Positions 8,668 through 17,123 of a stretch of DNA of 64,000 bases are shown here, piece after piece. The notes beneath the pieces were generated by a model. The model saw nothing but the letters and a program-made list of their open reading frames with translations. It ran no database searches and was not told where the DNA came from. Location of the stretch: assembly GCA_965116395.1 (NCBI GenBank), contig OZ220684.1:3906001-3970000 (forward strand). The letters are read 5' to 3'. The translations under genes and the position numbers were made by a program. The stretch's first letter is position 1. Every line of letters starts with the position of its first letter. The DNA is from Bin5 sp965116395. GTDB lineage: Bacteria; Chloroflexota; Anaerolineae; Caldilineales; Caldilineaceae.

Positions 8668-10686
8668 ATGACGAACGGAATGGATCGAAGGACCTTCTTG
8701 CGGATGAGCGGTCTCTCGGCCGCAGCCGCAGTAGTCGCAGCTTGTGGCTCGCCTGACGCAGACGCCGAACCACAAGCCGCAGACGAGGCGCCCGCGGCCG
8801 AAGAGCCGGCCGCTGACGCCGGACCGCCATCCAAGTACAACGAATCTCCGCTCCTGGCAGAGCGGGTCGCAGCTGGCGATTTACCCCCAGTTGACGAGCG
8901 CCTGCCCGTCAATCCTGTGGTCATCGAGCCGCTGGAAGAGATCGGCCAGTACGGCGGTACCACCCGCGTCGCCATCGGCAATCCCAACCACCTCTTCGGC
9001 GACCCGCAGGCTGTGATGGGCACCGAGTTGATCCTGCGCATCGCGTCCGACTTCTCCTCAATCACCAGCGGCTTGGCCGAAAGCTGGGAATTCAACGACG
9101 ACGCCACCGAGCAGGTCCTGCACCTGCGCGAAGGCCTGATGTGGTCAGACGGCGAACCCTTCAGCGCCGACGATTTCATCTTCGCCTGGCACGACCTCTG
9201 GCTCAACGAGGAGTACGCGCCCGGCGGTCCGCCAAGTCAGTGGAAGGCAGGCGCATCGTCTGCAGGCGACCCCTTGACGATGGAGAAAATCGACGATTAC
9301 ACCATCAAACTCACCTTCTCAAAGCCATATCCCTTGATCGTTCTGCACGAGACGTTCTATGCCGGATCACAGGGCGGCTTGTGGCAGCCCGCTCACTATC
9401 TGAAACAGTTCCATCCCGACTACGGCGATGCCGACGAAATAGCCGCGATGACCGAAGACGCAGGCTTCGAAGATTGGCACCAGCTTCTGCGTGATAAGGG
9501 ACGCGTGGGTTCGACAATTCCCGCCCAGGTCGGGTTGCCAGGCATGACGGCCTTCATTCGTGTCGACGACGCGCCCGACCATCACACCTACGAGCGCAAT
9601 CCCTACTACTGGAAAGTCGACACCGCCGGCAACCAGCTTCCCTACATCGACAACACCATAGTGTTTGTAATCGACAACCGCGAGGTCGCCAACGCCAAGT
9701 TGATCGCCGGTGAGTTGGAATTCTCCGGCCGCCAGGCCGACCTGGCCAATATGGAACTGTACACGGCCAACCTGGAGTCGGCCGACCTGAAGATCAAACT
9801 GTGGAAGTCGACCTTCCCCGGCCGCACCATCATTGTGCCCAACCACACGCACAAAGATCCACAGGTGCGGGAATTCTTTACTAACAAGGACGTGCGCCGC
9901 GCCATGTCGGTAGCCATCGACCGCGAAGAGATCAATGATGTCGTCTATTTCGGATTGGGCGAGCCGCGCCAATGGGCGGCCTGGCCGGAATCCAAGTACT
10001 ATGAGGAGGGCGACGGAGACCACTGGGCGCAGTTCGATCCCGACATGGCGATGGAGTTGCTTGATCAAGCTGGCTATTCGGAGAAAGACTCCGACGGCTA
10101 CCGCCTCTTCCCTGACGGCTCGCGCGTGAGTTGGATCATCCAGCTCGACACCGAGCAAGCCGATGTCCTTGACGTCTTTGAACTGGTCGTCGAGCAATGG
10201 CGCGAGGTCGGTCTGGATCCGTCGATCCGGCCCATAAACCGTTCCCATCTGAACGAACTGGTGGCGGCTAACGATATGGGAATGTCCGGCTGGGAAGGCG
10301 ACATCTCCGACATTACCTGGGTCTGGTGCGGACGACTGAACCACCCCGGACAATGTAACACACCATGGGGCAAAGGCTATGACATCTGGCTGAAGGGCGA
10401 TACCGAAAGCGAGATCGCCGTGGAGCCGCCCGATGAGGTTGCCTGGGTCTTCCAACGCTGGCAGGAAATGATCGATGCCGTAACCGAAGAGGAGCACATT
10501 GCCATCGCCCGCGAGTTGTGGGACTGGTTCTACGACTATCTGCCCGGCTTCGGCACGGTAGGCATCCCCAAGCCGGTCGTTATGAAGAAGAACCTGACCA
10601 ACTTCCCCGACGACGGTGTGTGGGGCTACTCCGTAATTCGCGCAGTGCCCGTCCATCCGGAGCAGTTCTTCTACAAGCAGAGTTAG
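8668..10686 (+). CDS. ABC transporter substrate-binding lipoprotein, family 5 (second paralog)
   Basis: The protein has 672 residues from ATG 8668, chosen because AAAGGA lies upstream and the signal peptide starts there; the frame is open upstream to 8521. The N-terminus has a twin-arginine motif D-R-R-T-F-L-R (residues 6-12) and a lipobox VVAAC with Cys26, then an acidic linker. Family-5 landmarks include LAESWEFNDDATEQVLHLRE, WSDGEPFSADDFIFAW and KDVRRAMSVAIDREEIND. It shares the post-linker sequence SPLLAERVAAGDLPPVDERL with its neighbour at 5772. Two binding proteins feeding one permease pair suggests two related ligands or two affinity ranges. It is followed by a stem-loop and then the permeases. 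Confidence 0.92.
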   Translation: MTNGMDRRTFLRMSGLSAAAAVVAACGSPDADAEPQAADEAPAAEEPAADAGPPSKYNESPLLAERVAAGDLPPVDERLPVNPVVIEPLEEIGQYGGTTRVAIGNPNHLFGDPQAVMGTELILRIASDFSSITSGLAESWEFNDDATEQVLHLREGLMWSDGEPFSADDFIFAWHDLWLNEEYAPGGPPSQWKAGASSAGDPLTMEKIDDYTIKLTFSKPYPLIVLHETFYAGSQGGLWQPAHYLKQFHPDYGDADEIAAMTEDAGFEDWHQLLRDKGRVGSTIPAQVGLPGMTAFIRVDDAPDHHTYERNPYYWKVDTAGNQLPYIDNTIVFVIDNREVANAKLIAGELEFSGRQADLANMELYTANLESADLKIKLWKSTFPGRTIIVPNHTHKDPQVREFFTNKDVRRAMSVAIDREEINDVVYFGLGEPRQWAAWPESKYYEEGDGDHWAQFDPDMAMELLDQAGYSEKDSDGYRLFPDGSRVSWIIQLDTEQADVLDVFELVVEQWREVGLDPSIRPINRSHLNELVAANDMGMSGWEGDISDITWVWCGRLNHPGQCNTPWGKGYDIWLKGDTESEIAVEPPDEVAWVFQRWQEMIDAVTEEEHIAIARELWDWFYDYLPGFGTVGIPKPVVMKKNLTNFPDDGVWGYSVIRAVPVHPEQFFYKQS

Positions 10687-10703
10687 CAATAGCAAGCGTC
10701 GCA

Positions 10704-10739
10704 GGGCTGGTGGCCGGTACTGTCGCCGGTCACCAGCTC
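10704..10739 (+). other. Stem-loop after the second binding-protein gene
   Basis: GCTGGTG (10706-10712) pairs with CACCAGC (10731-10737) and the stem continues inward with CCGG/CCGG (10714-10717 with 10726-10729) around an 8-base loop. It starts 18 bases after the stop and has no T-run. Like the structure at 7801 it probably stabilises the binding-protein end of the mRNA. Confidence 0.65.
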
Positions 10740-10769
10740 CCGCCCGCTGCCCACCTACTTACCAATGTC

Positions 10770-11768
10770 ATGCGAGAATACGTCCTGCAGCGCGTCCTGC
10801 AGTTGATCCCAACGCTCTTCCTCATTTCCATAGTCAGCTTTACCATCATCCAGCTCCCGCCGGGTGACTACGTGACCACCTACGTGGCAAACCTGGCCGC
10901 GGCCGGCGAGGAAGTGAGCGAAGCGGAAATCGAGGCGTTGGAGGAGCACTATGGGCTGAACCAGCCCGGTTACATTCAATACATAAAGTGGATCACAAAC
11001 TTTGTCCAGGGGGATATGGGGCTGTCCTTCTACTGGGACCGGCCCGTCAACAGGCTGATTGGCGAGCGCCTGATGCTGACGATGATCATGTCCTTCTTCA
11101 CGCTGCTCTTTGTCTATGCCATGGCCATACCCATTGGCATCTATTCTGCCGTCCGACAGTATAGCCCCACTGACTACACCTTTACCTTCATAGGCTTCAT
11201 CGGGTTGGCGACCCCCAATTTTCTGCTTGCTCTGATATTCATGTACATCGGCATCGAGTTTTTCGATGCCGATGCCGGCGGCCTGTTCTCCGTAGAGTAT
11301 CTTGACGCACCCTGGAGCGTGGCCAAGGTCTGGGATATGTTGAAACACATGTGGCTGCCGGTTGTGATCGTGGGCACGTCGGGTACGGCCGGCACGATAC
11401 GGGTGATGCGGGCGACGACACTGGATGAACTGGGGCGCCCCTATGTGGAAACGGCCCGCGCCAAGGGTCTGCGCGAAGGCCCGATGACGATGAAATATCC
11501 CGTCCGCGTGGCGCTCAACCCAATCCTGAGCACAATTGGCTGGCAACTTCCTCAAATCGTCTCCGGGACCGTCCTCGTGGCGCTCGTGCTGAACCTGCCA
11601 ACAACTGGGCCGCTCCTGTGGCGCGCGCTGATGTCCCAGGACCTCTACCTTGCCGCAAGCATGATCTTGATCTTGAGCTCACTCACGCTGATCGGGACTT
11701 TGATCTCGGATATTCTTCTGGCATGGGTGGATCCGCGAATTCGCTACGGGGAACGGGGAACGACATGA
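10770..11768 (+). CDS. ABC transporter permease, OppB/DppB type
   Basis: The protein has 332 residues from ATG 10770 (MREYVLQRVLQLIPTLFLIS). The frame is open further upstream but that would overlap the previous gene. It opens with the usual first membrane helix followed by LPPGDYV, a periplasmic stretch with YGLNQPGYIQYIKWITNFVQGDMGLSF, then five helices. The EAA loop that contacts the ATPase reads YVETARAKGLREG. This is the first membrane subunit of a peptide/nickel/oligosaccharide importer. Its stop overlaps the next start in ATGA (11765-11768), so the two permeases are translationally coupled. Substrate is set by the two lipoproteins upstream. Confidence 0.93.
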   Translation: MREYVLQRVLQLIPTLFLISIVSFTIIQLPPGDYVTTYVANLAAAGEEVSEAEIEALEEHYGLNQPGYIQYIKWITNFVQGDMGLSFYWDRPVNRLIGERLMLTMIMSFFTLLFVYAMAIPIGIYSAVRQYSPTDYTFTFIGFIGLATPNFLLALIFMYIGIEFFDADAGGLFSVEYLDAPWSVAKVWDMLKHMWLPVVIVGTSGTAGTIRVMRATTLDELGRPYVETARAKGLREGPMTMKYPVRVALNPILSTIGWQLPQIVSGTVLVALVLNLPTTGPLLWRALMSQDLYLAASMILILSSLTLIGTLISDILLAWVDPRIRYGERGTT

Positions 11769-12970
11769 CCGGGGCAATCAACCCAGGCACGGGGGCCGGG
11801 TCCGATGCGGTTTCCACTGCCTACGAAAGCGGCAACCTGTCAGATCTTCTCGAGGCCGAAGGAACGGTCGGCGAAGCCAGAACCCAGTTCCTCACGCCGC
11901 GCCAACTGATGTTGATCCGCTTCCGCCGCAACCGGATGGCGGTAGTCTCTATGTGGGCTCTTGCCCTCCTCTACTTTTCCGTGCTCTTTGCGCCGATGAT
12001 CGCGCCCTACGACAGAGCGCATCGCTTTACCAAGCATCTCTATCTCCCGCCCAGGGAAATTCACATCCGCGGTGATGACGGTACCTGGCAGCGTCCGTTC
12101 GTCTACGCCGTAACGATCGAGACCAACAGGGAGACTTTCACGCGCGACTTCGTCGAAGATCGCACGCAACAGTCTCCGATCCAATTCTTCGTCAAAGGAG
12201 ACCCATACAAGCTCTGGGGCCTCTGGGAAATGGATTGGCATCTGTACGGAGTCGAAAACGCCGAGGAAATTGGACCGATATATCTCCTGGGCGGCGACAA
12301 GTTTGGCCGCGATATCTTCGGGCGTGTGCTTTTTGGCGGTCGAATCTCGTTGACGATAGGCCTGGTTGGCGTCTCGATCAGCCTTTTTATCGGTCTCCTT
12401 CTTGGAGGCCTTTCCGGCCTGTACGGCGGCGTCATCGACAACCTCATCCAGCGCCTGATCGAGTTTATCCGCTCCATCCCAACGATTCCGCTTTGGATGG
12501 GGCTGGCCGCCGCCCTTCCAGGTGACTGGCCGCAGATTCGCATTTACCTTGGCATTACGATTATCCTCTCGTTTATCAGTTGGACTTCGCTGGCGCGCGT
12601 GGTGCGAGGCAAATTTCTCTCCCTGCGAGACGAAGATTTCGTGCTGGCCGCCCAGTCGGCCGGCGCCAACCAGTGGTACCTGATCTGGCAGCATCTGGTC
12701 CCCTCCTTCATGAGTTATGTGTTGGTGGACGCAACGCTCGCCGTTCCCGGCATGATCATTGGCGAGACCGCGCTCAGCTTCCTGGGATTGGGGCTGGTAT
12801 CGCCCACGGTTAGCTGGGGCGTAATGCTTAAGGACGCGCAGCAAATTGTCGAAATTGCCATCCATCCATGGATTCTGTGGCCGGCGATGTTCGTTGTCGT
12901 CACCGTGCTGGCCCTGAACTTCATTGGCGATGGTCTGCGCGACGCCGCCGACCCGTATGCCGACCTGTAA
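11765..12970 (+). CDS. ABC transporter permease, OppC/DppC type
   Basis: The protein has 401 residues starting at ATG 11765 inside the ATGA overlap. The N-terminal cytoplasmic tail of about 60 residues precedes LIRFRRNRMAVVSMWAL, the typical OppC start. A large extracytoplasmic insertion follows the first helix (about residues 90-175: PPREIHIRGDDG to GGDKFGRDIFGR), a feature of family members that pair with large binding proteins. The core has SLTIGLVGVSISLFIGLLLG and the EAA loop FVLAAQSAGANQWYLIWQH. It is longer than the usual 300 or so residues because of the tail and insertion. It pairs with the permease at 10770. Confidence 0.93.
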   Translation: MTGAINPGTGAGSDAVSTAYESGNLSDLLEAEGTVGEARTQFLTPRQLMLIRFRRNRMAVVSMWALALLYFSVLFAPMIAPYDRAHRFTKHLYLPPREIHIRGDDGTWQRPFVYAVTIETNRETFTRDFVEDRTQQSPIQFFVKGDPYKLWGLWEMDWHLYGVENAEEIGPIYLLGGDKFGRDIFGRVLFGGRISLTIGLVGVSISLFIGLLLGGLSGLYGGVIDNLIQRLIEFIRSIPTIPLWMGLAAALPGDWPQIRIYLGITIILSFISWTSLARVVRGKFLSLRDEDFVLAAQSAGANQWYLIWQHLVPSFMSYVLVDATLAVPGMIIGETALSFLGLGLVSPTVSWGVMLKDAQQIVEIAIHPWILWPAMFVVVTVLALNFIGDGLRDAADPYADL

Positions 12971-13023
12971 GAGATTTCGCTCCCAAACCGGCCCCGACAG
13001 CAGTTCATAGCAACCGCAATCAA

Positions 13024-14088
13024 ATGACAGTGCAACCAAACGATTCGCTGCTCGAAGTAAAAGACCTGCAAACACACTTCTTTATGGCCGAGGGGGTCGC
13101 AAAGGCGGTCGACAGCACCACTTTTTCAATCGGCCGCGGGAAGGTCTTGGGCGTGGTCGGCGAAAGCGGCTGCGGCAAAAGCGTCACTGCCCGCTCCATC
13201 ATGCGCATGGTGCGGCCACCCGGTCACACCGTCGACGGAGAAATCCTCTACTCCAGGGCGGACGAAACTGGCCAGACTACCTCCGTCGATCTGCTGCAAC
13301 TTCCAGCCACTGGCGCAGAGATGCGCTCGATCCGCGGCGGAGAGATCTCGATGATCTTCCAGGAGCCGCGCGCCTCGCTCAGCCCTGTCCATCGGATCGG
13401 CGACCAGATCACAGAGAATATTCTCCTGCATCAGCCCGTAACTCCGTCCGAGGCCGAACTAATCGCCATCGATATGCTGCAGCAGGTACACATTCCTCTG
13501 GCTGAGCAGCGCATGGGCGCCTTTGCTCACCAGCTGAGCGGCGGCATGTGCCAGAGAGTGATGATCGCAATGGCGCTTTCCTGCCACCCCAACCTGCTCA
13601 TCGCCGATGAACCGACCACCGCGCTGGACGTCACCACCGAAGCCCAGATTCTTGAACTTATGCAAGGACTGCAGGCCGAGTTGGACATGGCTATAATGTT
13701 CATCACCCACGACCTGGGCGTCGTCGCCGATATGGCCGACGAAGTGGCCGTGATGTACCTTGGCAAAATCGTCGAACGCGGCGCGGCCGCCGATATCTTC
13801 CGCGATCCTAAGCACCCCTACACGATCGCCCTGCTGGAGTCGCTGCCGCGCATGGACCAGAAGCGGGACTGGCTACAGACAATCCGGGGCGTTGTGCCGG
13901 ACCCATACAGCACGCTCAAAGGCTGCCCCTTTCATCCGCGCTGTGCCGACGCTATGCCTGGCGTCTGCGATGAAATTGTGCCCCAGCCCATCTCCCTGGA
14001 AGACGGGCGCGAGGTGCGCTGCCTTTTGTATACCGAACATGCCACCCAGGAAAGCCCCCAACTCGCAGAGGAATCCAGCCATCAATAG
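13024..14088 (+). CDS. ABC transporter ATPase, OppD/DppD type
   Basis: The protein has 354 residues from ATG 13024; the frame is open upstream but overlaps the permease. Walker A is GESGCGKS, the signature is LSGGMCQRV, Walker B is LLIADEPTTALD and the switch His is in FITHDLGVVA. The C-terminal substrate-family extension ends with GCPFHPRC, as in OppD. The signature has Cys where family members usually have Arg or Lys (LSGGMRQRV), a small departure that need not affect activity. It powers import through the permeases upstream, together with the paralog at 14039, whose start overlaps its end. Confidence 0.93.
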   Translation: MTVQPNDSLLEVKDLQTHFFMAEGVAKAVDSTTFSIGRGKVLGVVGESGCGKSVTARSIMRMVRPPGHTVDGEILYSRADETGQTTSVDLLQLPATGAEMRSIRGGEISMIFQEPRASLSPVHRIGDQITENILLHQPVTPSEAELIAIDMLQQVHIPLAEQRMGAFAHQLSGGMCQRVMIAMALSCHPNLLIADEPTTALDVTTEAQILELMQGLQAELDMAIMFITHDLGVVADMADEVAVMYLGKIVERGAAADIFRDPKHPYTIALLESLPRMDQKRDWLQTIRGVVPDPYSTLKGCPFHPRCADAMPGVCDEIVPQPISLEDGREVRCLLYTEHATQESPQLAEESSHQ

Positions 14089-15118
14089 CAACGCAGACAG
14101 CTATCCATTGCTGGAAGTCAATGGGCTGAAGAAGCACTTTCCAATCTCCGCCGGGCTCTTCTCCAAAGTCGTCAGCCACATCAAAGCTGTGGACGGCGTC
14201 GACTTCACGCTGCAGAAGGGCGAGACCCTGGGTCTGGTCGGCGAGAGCGGCTGCGGCAAAACGACCGTTGGCCGCCTGATCATGCGTCTGTACGCGCCGA
14301 CCGCGGGCGACATCAATTTCCGTCCCCACGGTGAGGAAGGTGCACAATACGACCTGGCGACCCTCGACAACAAGGCGCTGCGTCCCGTGCGGACGCACTT
14401 GCAGATGATCTTCCAGGACCCCTACACCTCGTTGAACCCGCGCAAAACGATTCTGGACATCATCGGCGAGCCGCTGCGACTCAACGGCATGAGCAGGGGG
14501 TCCGAACTGGAGGATCGGGTGGTAGAGATGCTGCGCCTGGTCGGGCTGCGGCCGGAGTACATCACCCGTTACCCCCACGCCTTCAGCGGCGGACAGCGTC
14601 AGCGCATTGGCATCGCCCGCGCCCTCATCCTCAATCCCACCCTTGTCATCGCCGACGAACCAGTCTCCGCGCTCGATGTCTCAGTGCAGGCCCAGATCCT
14701 CAACCTTTTGAAATTCCTGCAACGGGAGCTGGACCTGACCTACCTTTTCATCGCCCACGACCTCGGCGTCGTCAAGCATATCAGCGACCGGGTGGCGGTT
14801 ATGTATGTGGGCAAACTGGTCGAGCTCGCAGAGGCCGATGACCTCTACCGCAAGCCTCTGCATCCCTACACCGAGGCACTGCTTTCCGCAGTGCATGTAG
14901 CCGGCCCTGCGCATAGCCAGAGCGAACGCATCGTCCTGGAAGGTGAAGTAGCCGATCCCTCCAACCCGCCCTCCGGCTGTTACTTTCATCCCCGCTGCCG
15001 CTACGCCCAGGAGCGCTGCCAGCAGGAGACGCCCGAACTTCGAAGCGCCGCCGAAAATCGATACGTCGCCTGTCACTTTGCCGACGAGTTGGACCTGGCA
15101 GGCGCCGGCACGACATGA
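14039..15118 (+). CDS. ABC transporter ATPase, OppF/DppF type
   Basis: The protein has 359 residues if translation begins at ATG 14039, which overlaps the end of the previous gene by 50 bases. A TTG at 14108, at the first conserved LLEVNGLKKHF, is an alternative because no strong Shine-Dalgarno is seen at either. Walker A is GESGCGKTT, the signature FSGGQRQRIGIARAL, Walker B LVIADEPVSALD and the switch FIAHDLGVV, with GCYFHPRC in the C-terminal extension. It would form the ATPase heterodimer with the OppD-like subunit. The next gene, a propeller, starts 33 bases later and probably belongs to the same transcript. Confidence 0.92.
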   Translation: MPPRKAPNSQRNPAINSNADSYPLLEVNGLKKHFPISAGLFSKVVSHIKAVDGVDFTLQKGETLGLVGESGCGKTTVGRLIMRLYAPTAGDINFRPHGEEGAQYDLATLDNKALRPVRTHLQMIFQDPYTSLNPRKTILDIIGEPLRLNGMSRGSELEDRVVEMLRLVGLRPEYITRYPHAFSGGQRQRIGIARALILNPTLVIADEPVSALDVSVQAQILNLLKFLQRELDLTYLFIAHDLGVVKHISDRVAVMYVGKLVELAEADDLYRKPLHPYTEALLSAVHVAGPAHSQSERIVLEGEVADPSNPPSGCYFHPRCRYAQERCQQETPELRSAAENRYVACHFADELDLAGAGTT

Positions 15119-15151
15119 ACCCAATCGAACATAACTGAGGAGAGAGCGAGG

Positions 15152-16309
15152 ATGAGCATGCGTCCCATAACTTCCGGGCCGAAGCATCACTGGTTCGGAT
15201 ACTACGATAAACTGCAGTTCGATCCCTCCAACCGCTATGTGTTGGGAATGGAGGTCGATTTCGAGCATCGCTCGCCAACCCCAGGTGACGTAATCAGCGT
15301 CGGGATGATCGATCTGGCTGACGGCGACCGCTGGATTGAGCTGGGCGAGACGCGGGCGTGGTGCTGGCAGCAGGGCTGTATGCTACAGTGGATTCCCGGA
15401 TCCGACAGCGAGGTCATCTGGAATGACCGCGAGGACGATCGCTTCGTCTCCCATGTTCTCGATGTCCATACGGGAGAGAAGCGCACACTGGGGTATCCGG
15501 TCTATACGCTCTCACCCGATGGACGCACTGCCATCGGCGCCGACTTTCGACGCATCAACCATATGCGGCCAGGCTACGGCTACGCCGGCATCCCCGACCC
15601 GAACTTCGATACACTGGCGCCCGATGATGTCGGCATCCACAGAGTGGACCTGAAGACCGGCGAGGCATCACTAGTGATCTCGATCGAGCAGGTGGCAGCC
15701 ATTCCGTATCCACACGGAGACATCAGCGCGGCCAAACACTATTTCAACCACCTTCTCTTCAATACGGACGGCTCGCGCTTCATTTTCCTGCACCGCTGGC
15801 GCTTCGGCGACGCGGGTTTCCATACACGAATGATGACCGCCGCGGCAGACGGCACTGACATTTACGGAGTGGACCAATACGGGCACACTTCCCACTTCAT
15901 CTGGCGCGACCCGGAACACATCCTGGCGTGGGCCAGGCATCCCTCACACGCAGACGCCTTCTATATCTATCGGGACGGTACACAGGAGGTGGAAGTGATC
16001 GGCAAAGGGGTGATGACGTTGAACGGGCACTGCACCTATCTTGCCGACACAAACTGGATTTTGAACGATACCTACCCCGTTCCAAGGGACGACGGGAGAG
16101 TCCAGGAGTTGTATCTCTATAGCGTGGAGAGTGGCCGGCGCCGCGAACTGGGCGAATTCGGCGCCGCAGCCGAGTATACAGGGGAATGGCGCTGCGATCT
16201 GCACCCGCGGTCCAGCCCGGATGGCAGCCTGATCACCATCGATTCAGCTCATGGCGGCAACGGTCGGCAGATCTATCTGATGGACATTTCCGCCCATCAG
16301 GCATCATAA
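15152..16309 (+). CDS. Beta-propeller protein, oligogalacturonate-lyase-like (second subtype)
   Basis: The protein has 385 residues. A strong GAGGAGAGAGCGAGG precedes the ATG at 15152. It is the closest relative of the gene at 2582: GPKHHWFGYYDKLQFDPS near the N-terminus, GHTSHFIWRDPEHILAW, NGHCTYL, NDTYP and RCDLHPRSSPDG. The conserved His residues in SHxxW, GHC and DLHP could form a metal site as in PL22 lyases, but one of the expected His positions is Asp. There is no signal peptide. Its place directly after the ATPases ties the propeller family to this importer and supports a shared substrate. Confidence 0.8.
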   Translation: MSMRPITSGPKHHWFGYYDKLQFDPSNRYVLGMEVDFEHRSPTPGDVISVGMIDLADGDRWIELGETRAWCWQQGCMLQWIPGSDSEVIWNDREDDRFVSHVLDVHTGEKRTLGYPVYTLSPDGRTAIGADFRRINHMRPGYGYAGIPDPNFDTLAPDDVGIHRVDLKTGEASLVISIEQVAAIPYPHGDISAAKHYFNHLLFNTDGSRFIFLHRWRFGDAGFHTRMMTAAADGTDIYGVDQYGHTSHFIWRDPEHILAWARHPSHADAFYIYRDGTQEVEVIGKGVMTLNGHCTYLADTNWILNDTYPVPRDDGRVQELYLYSVESGRRRELGEFGAAAEYTGEWRCDLHPRSSPDGSLITIDSAHGGNGRQIYLMDISAHQAS

Positions 16310-16362
16310 CGGAGCGCGCCCGAGCGGCCTGCTGCCCGCGCGCGGATAGGGACTCGGGGAAG

Positions 16363-16896
16363 CTACTTCCAGGTGTAGGTACCCTTTTCTTCCTGGGGAA
16401 TCGAACTGAAGCTCTGCATCGCCTGGCCTCTCTCCGGCTTCAGACCGGCGCGGTCGGCAATCTCCTCGGCCAGCCCGGGAAGATAGGGCAGATCCTCGCG
16501 GAATAGGACTGTCGAGTCTTCAGGCGTATAGTGAACGTGCAAGTCCACGTCGCCCTCGGTTGCTTCCCTCCTGCCCACAATCACGTCCAGGCGCGTTATG
16601 TGCCCCCAATCCCACGTGCGAGAAATCGCCCAAAAGCGCAAAGGACTATTGATGGCCAGACCGTCTTCCGATACCTCGTAGACAGTTCCAAGGTCGATAA
16701 TATGGCCGTAGAGGAGTAGTGCGCCCCAGATCAGAAATGTGTAGGCCATTGCCTCTACGAAAAAGATCCGGTTAATTCCCATTGTGAAAGTTAGAACTCC
16801 GGCTATCAGCAGGGCGGCTGCCGACACCATCGACTTTGGTCTGCCTCTAAATGTGATCGATTCCCGGACTTCGTCTGCCTGAAGAGATTCAGCCAT
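16363..16896 (-). CDS. Small membrane protein with PH-like domain
   Basis: The protein has 177 residues. Two membrane helices lie at about residues 23-45 (SAAALLIAGVLTFTMGINRI) and 47-66 (FFVEAMAYTFLIWGALLLYG). They are followed by a beta-rich segment, YEVSEDGLAINSPLRFWAIS and WGHITRLDVIVGRR, which looks like a bacterial PH domain. The function of such proteins is mostly unknown. It converges with the propeller gene at 15152 and is separated by 227 bases from the operon at 17124. A short tandem repeat lies just upstream of the ATG. Confidence 0.65.
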   Translation of the reverse strand: MAESLQADEVRESITFRGRPKSMVSAAALLIAGVLTFTMGINRIFFVEAMAYTFLIWGALLLYGHIIDLGTVYEVSEDGLAINSPLRFWAISRTWDWGHITRLDVIVGRREATEGDVDLHVHYTPEDSTVLFREDLPYLPGLAEEIADRAGLKPERGQAMQSFSSIPQEEKGTYTWK

Positions 16897-16900
16897 AGAG

Positions 16901-16939
16901 CAATTCTGCCTTGTTCAATTTTGCCTTGTTCAATTTTGC
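16901..16939 (-). repeat. Tandem 15-base repeat before a start codon
   Basis: On the + strand GCCTTGTTCAATTTT occurs at 16908-16922 and 16923-16937, with a partial unit CAATTCT at 16901-16907. On the coding strand this places AACAAGG within 30 bases upstream of the ATG at 16896. Copy number could vary and would change the spacing of promoter or ribosome-binding signals. Confidence 0.7.
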
Positions 16940-17123
16940 TACTGTATGTGCTCCCCCTCAGCGAAACGGGAGCGGACCGCGGCCACCTGTCTGGCCGCGA
17001 CCGAGGGAATGTTTGTAGTATAGTCGGAAGGCCAAAGCGACCAAAATTTGCCAACCTCCTGGGAACCTATTAGCGGATCCAGTCCTGGTTGGGCCTCCCA
17101 TCCGGACAACTCGAAGCGCCCGC

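Noticed and set aside
9367..10695. Minus-strand open frame of 442 codons
   Set aside because: It is antisense to the second binding-protein gene and shows no family motif.
11840..13075. Minus-strand open frame of 411 codons
   Set aside because: It is opposite the second permease and has no motif.
16310..16362. Bidirectional terminator between converging genes
   Set aside because: GCGCG (16314) and CGCGC (16338) could pair, but the stem is short and there is no T-run on either strand.
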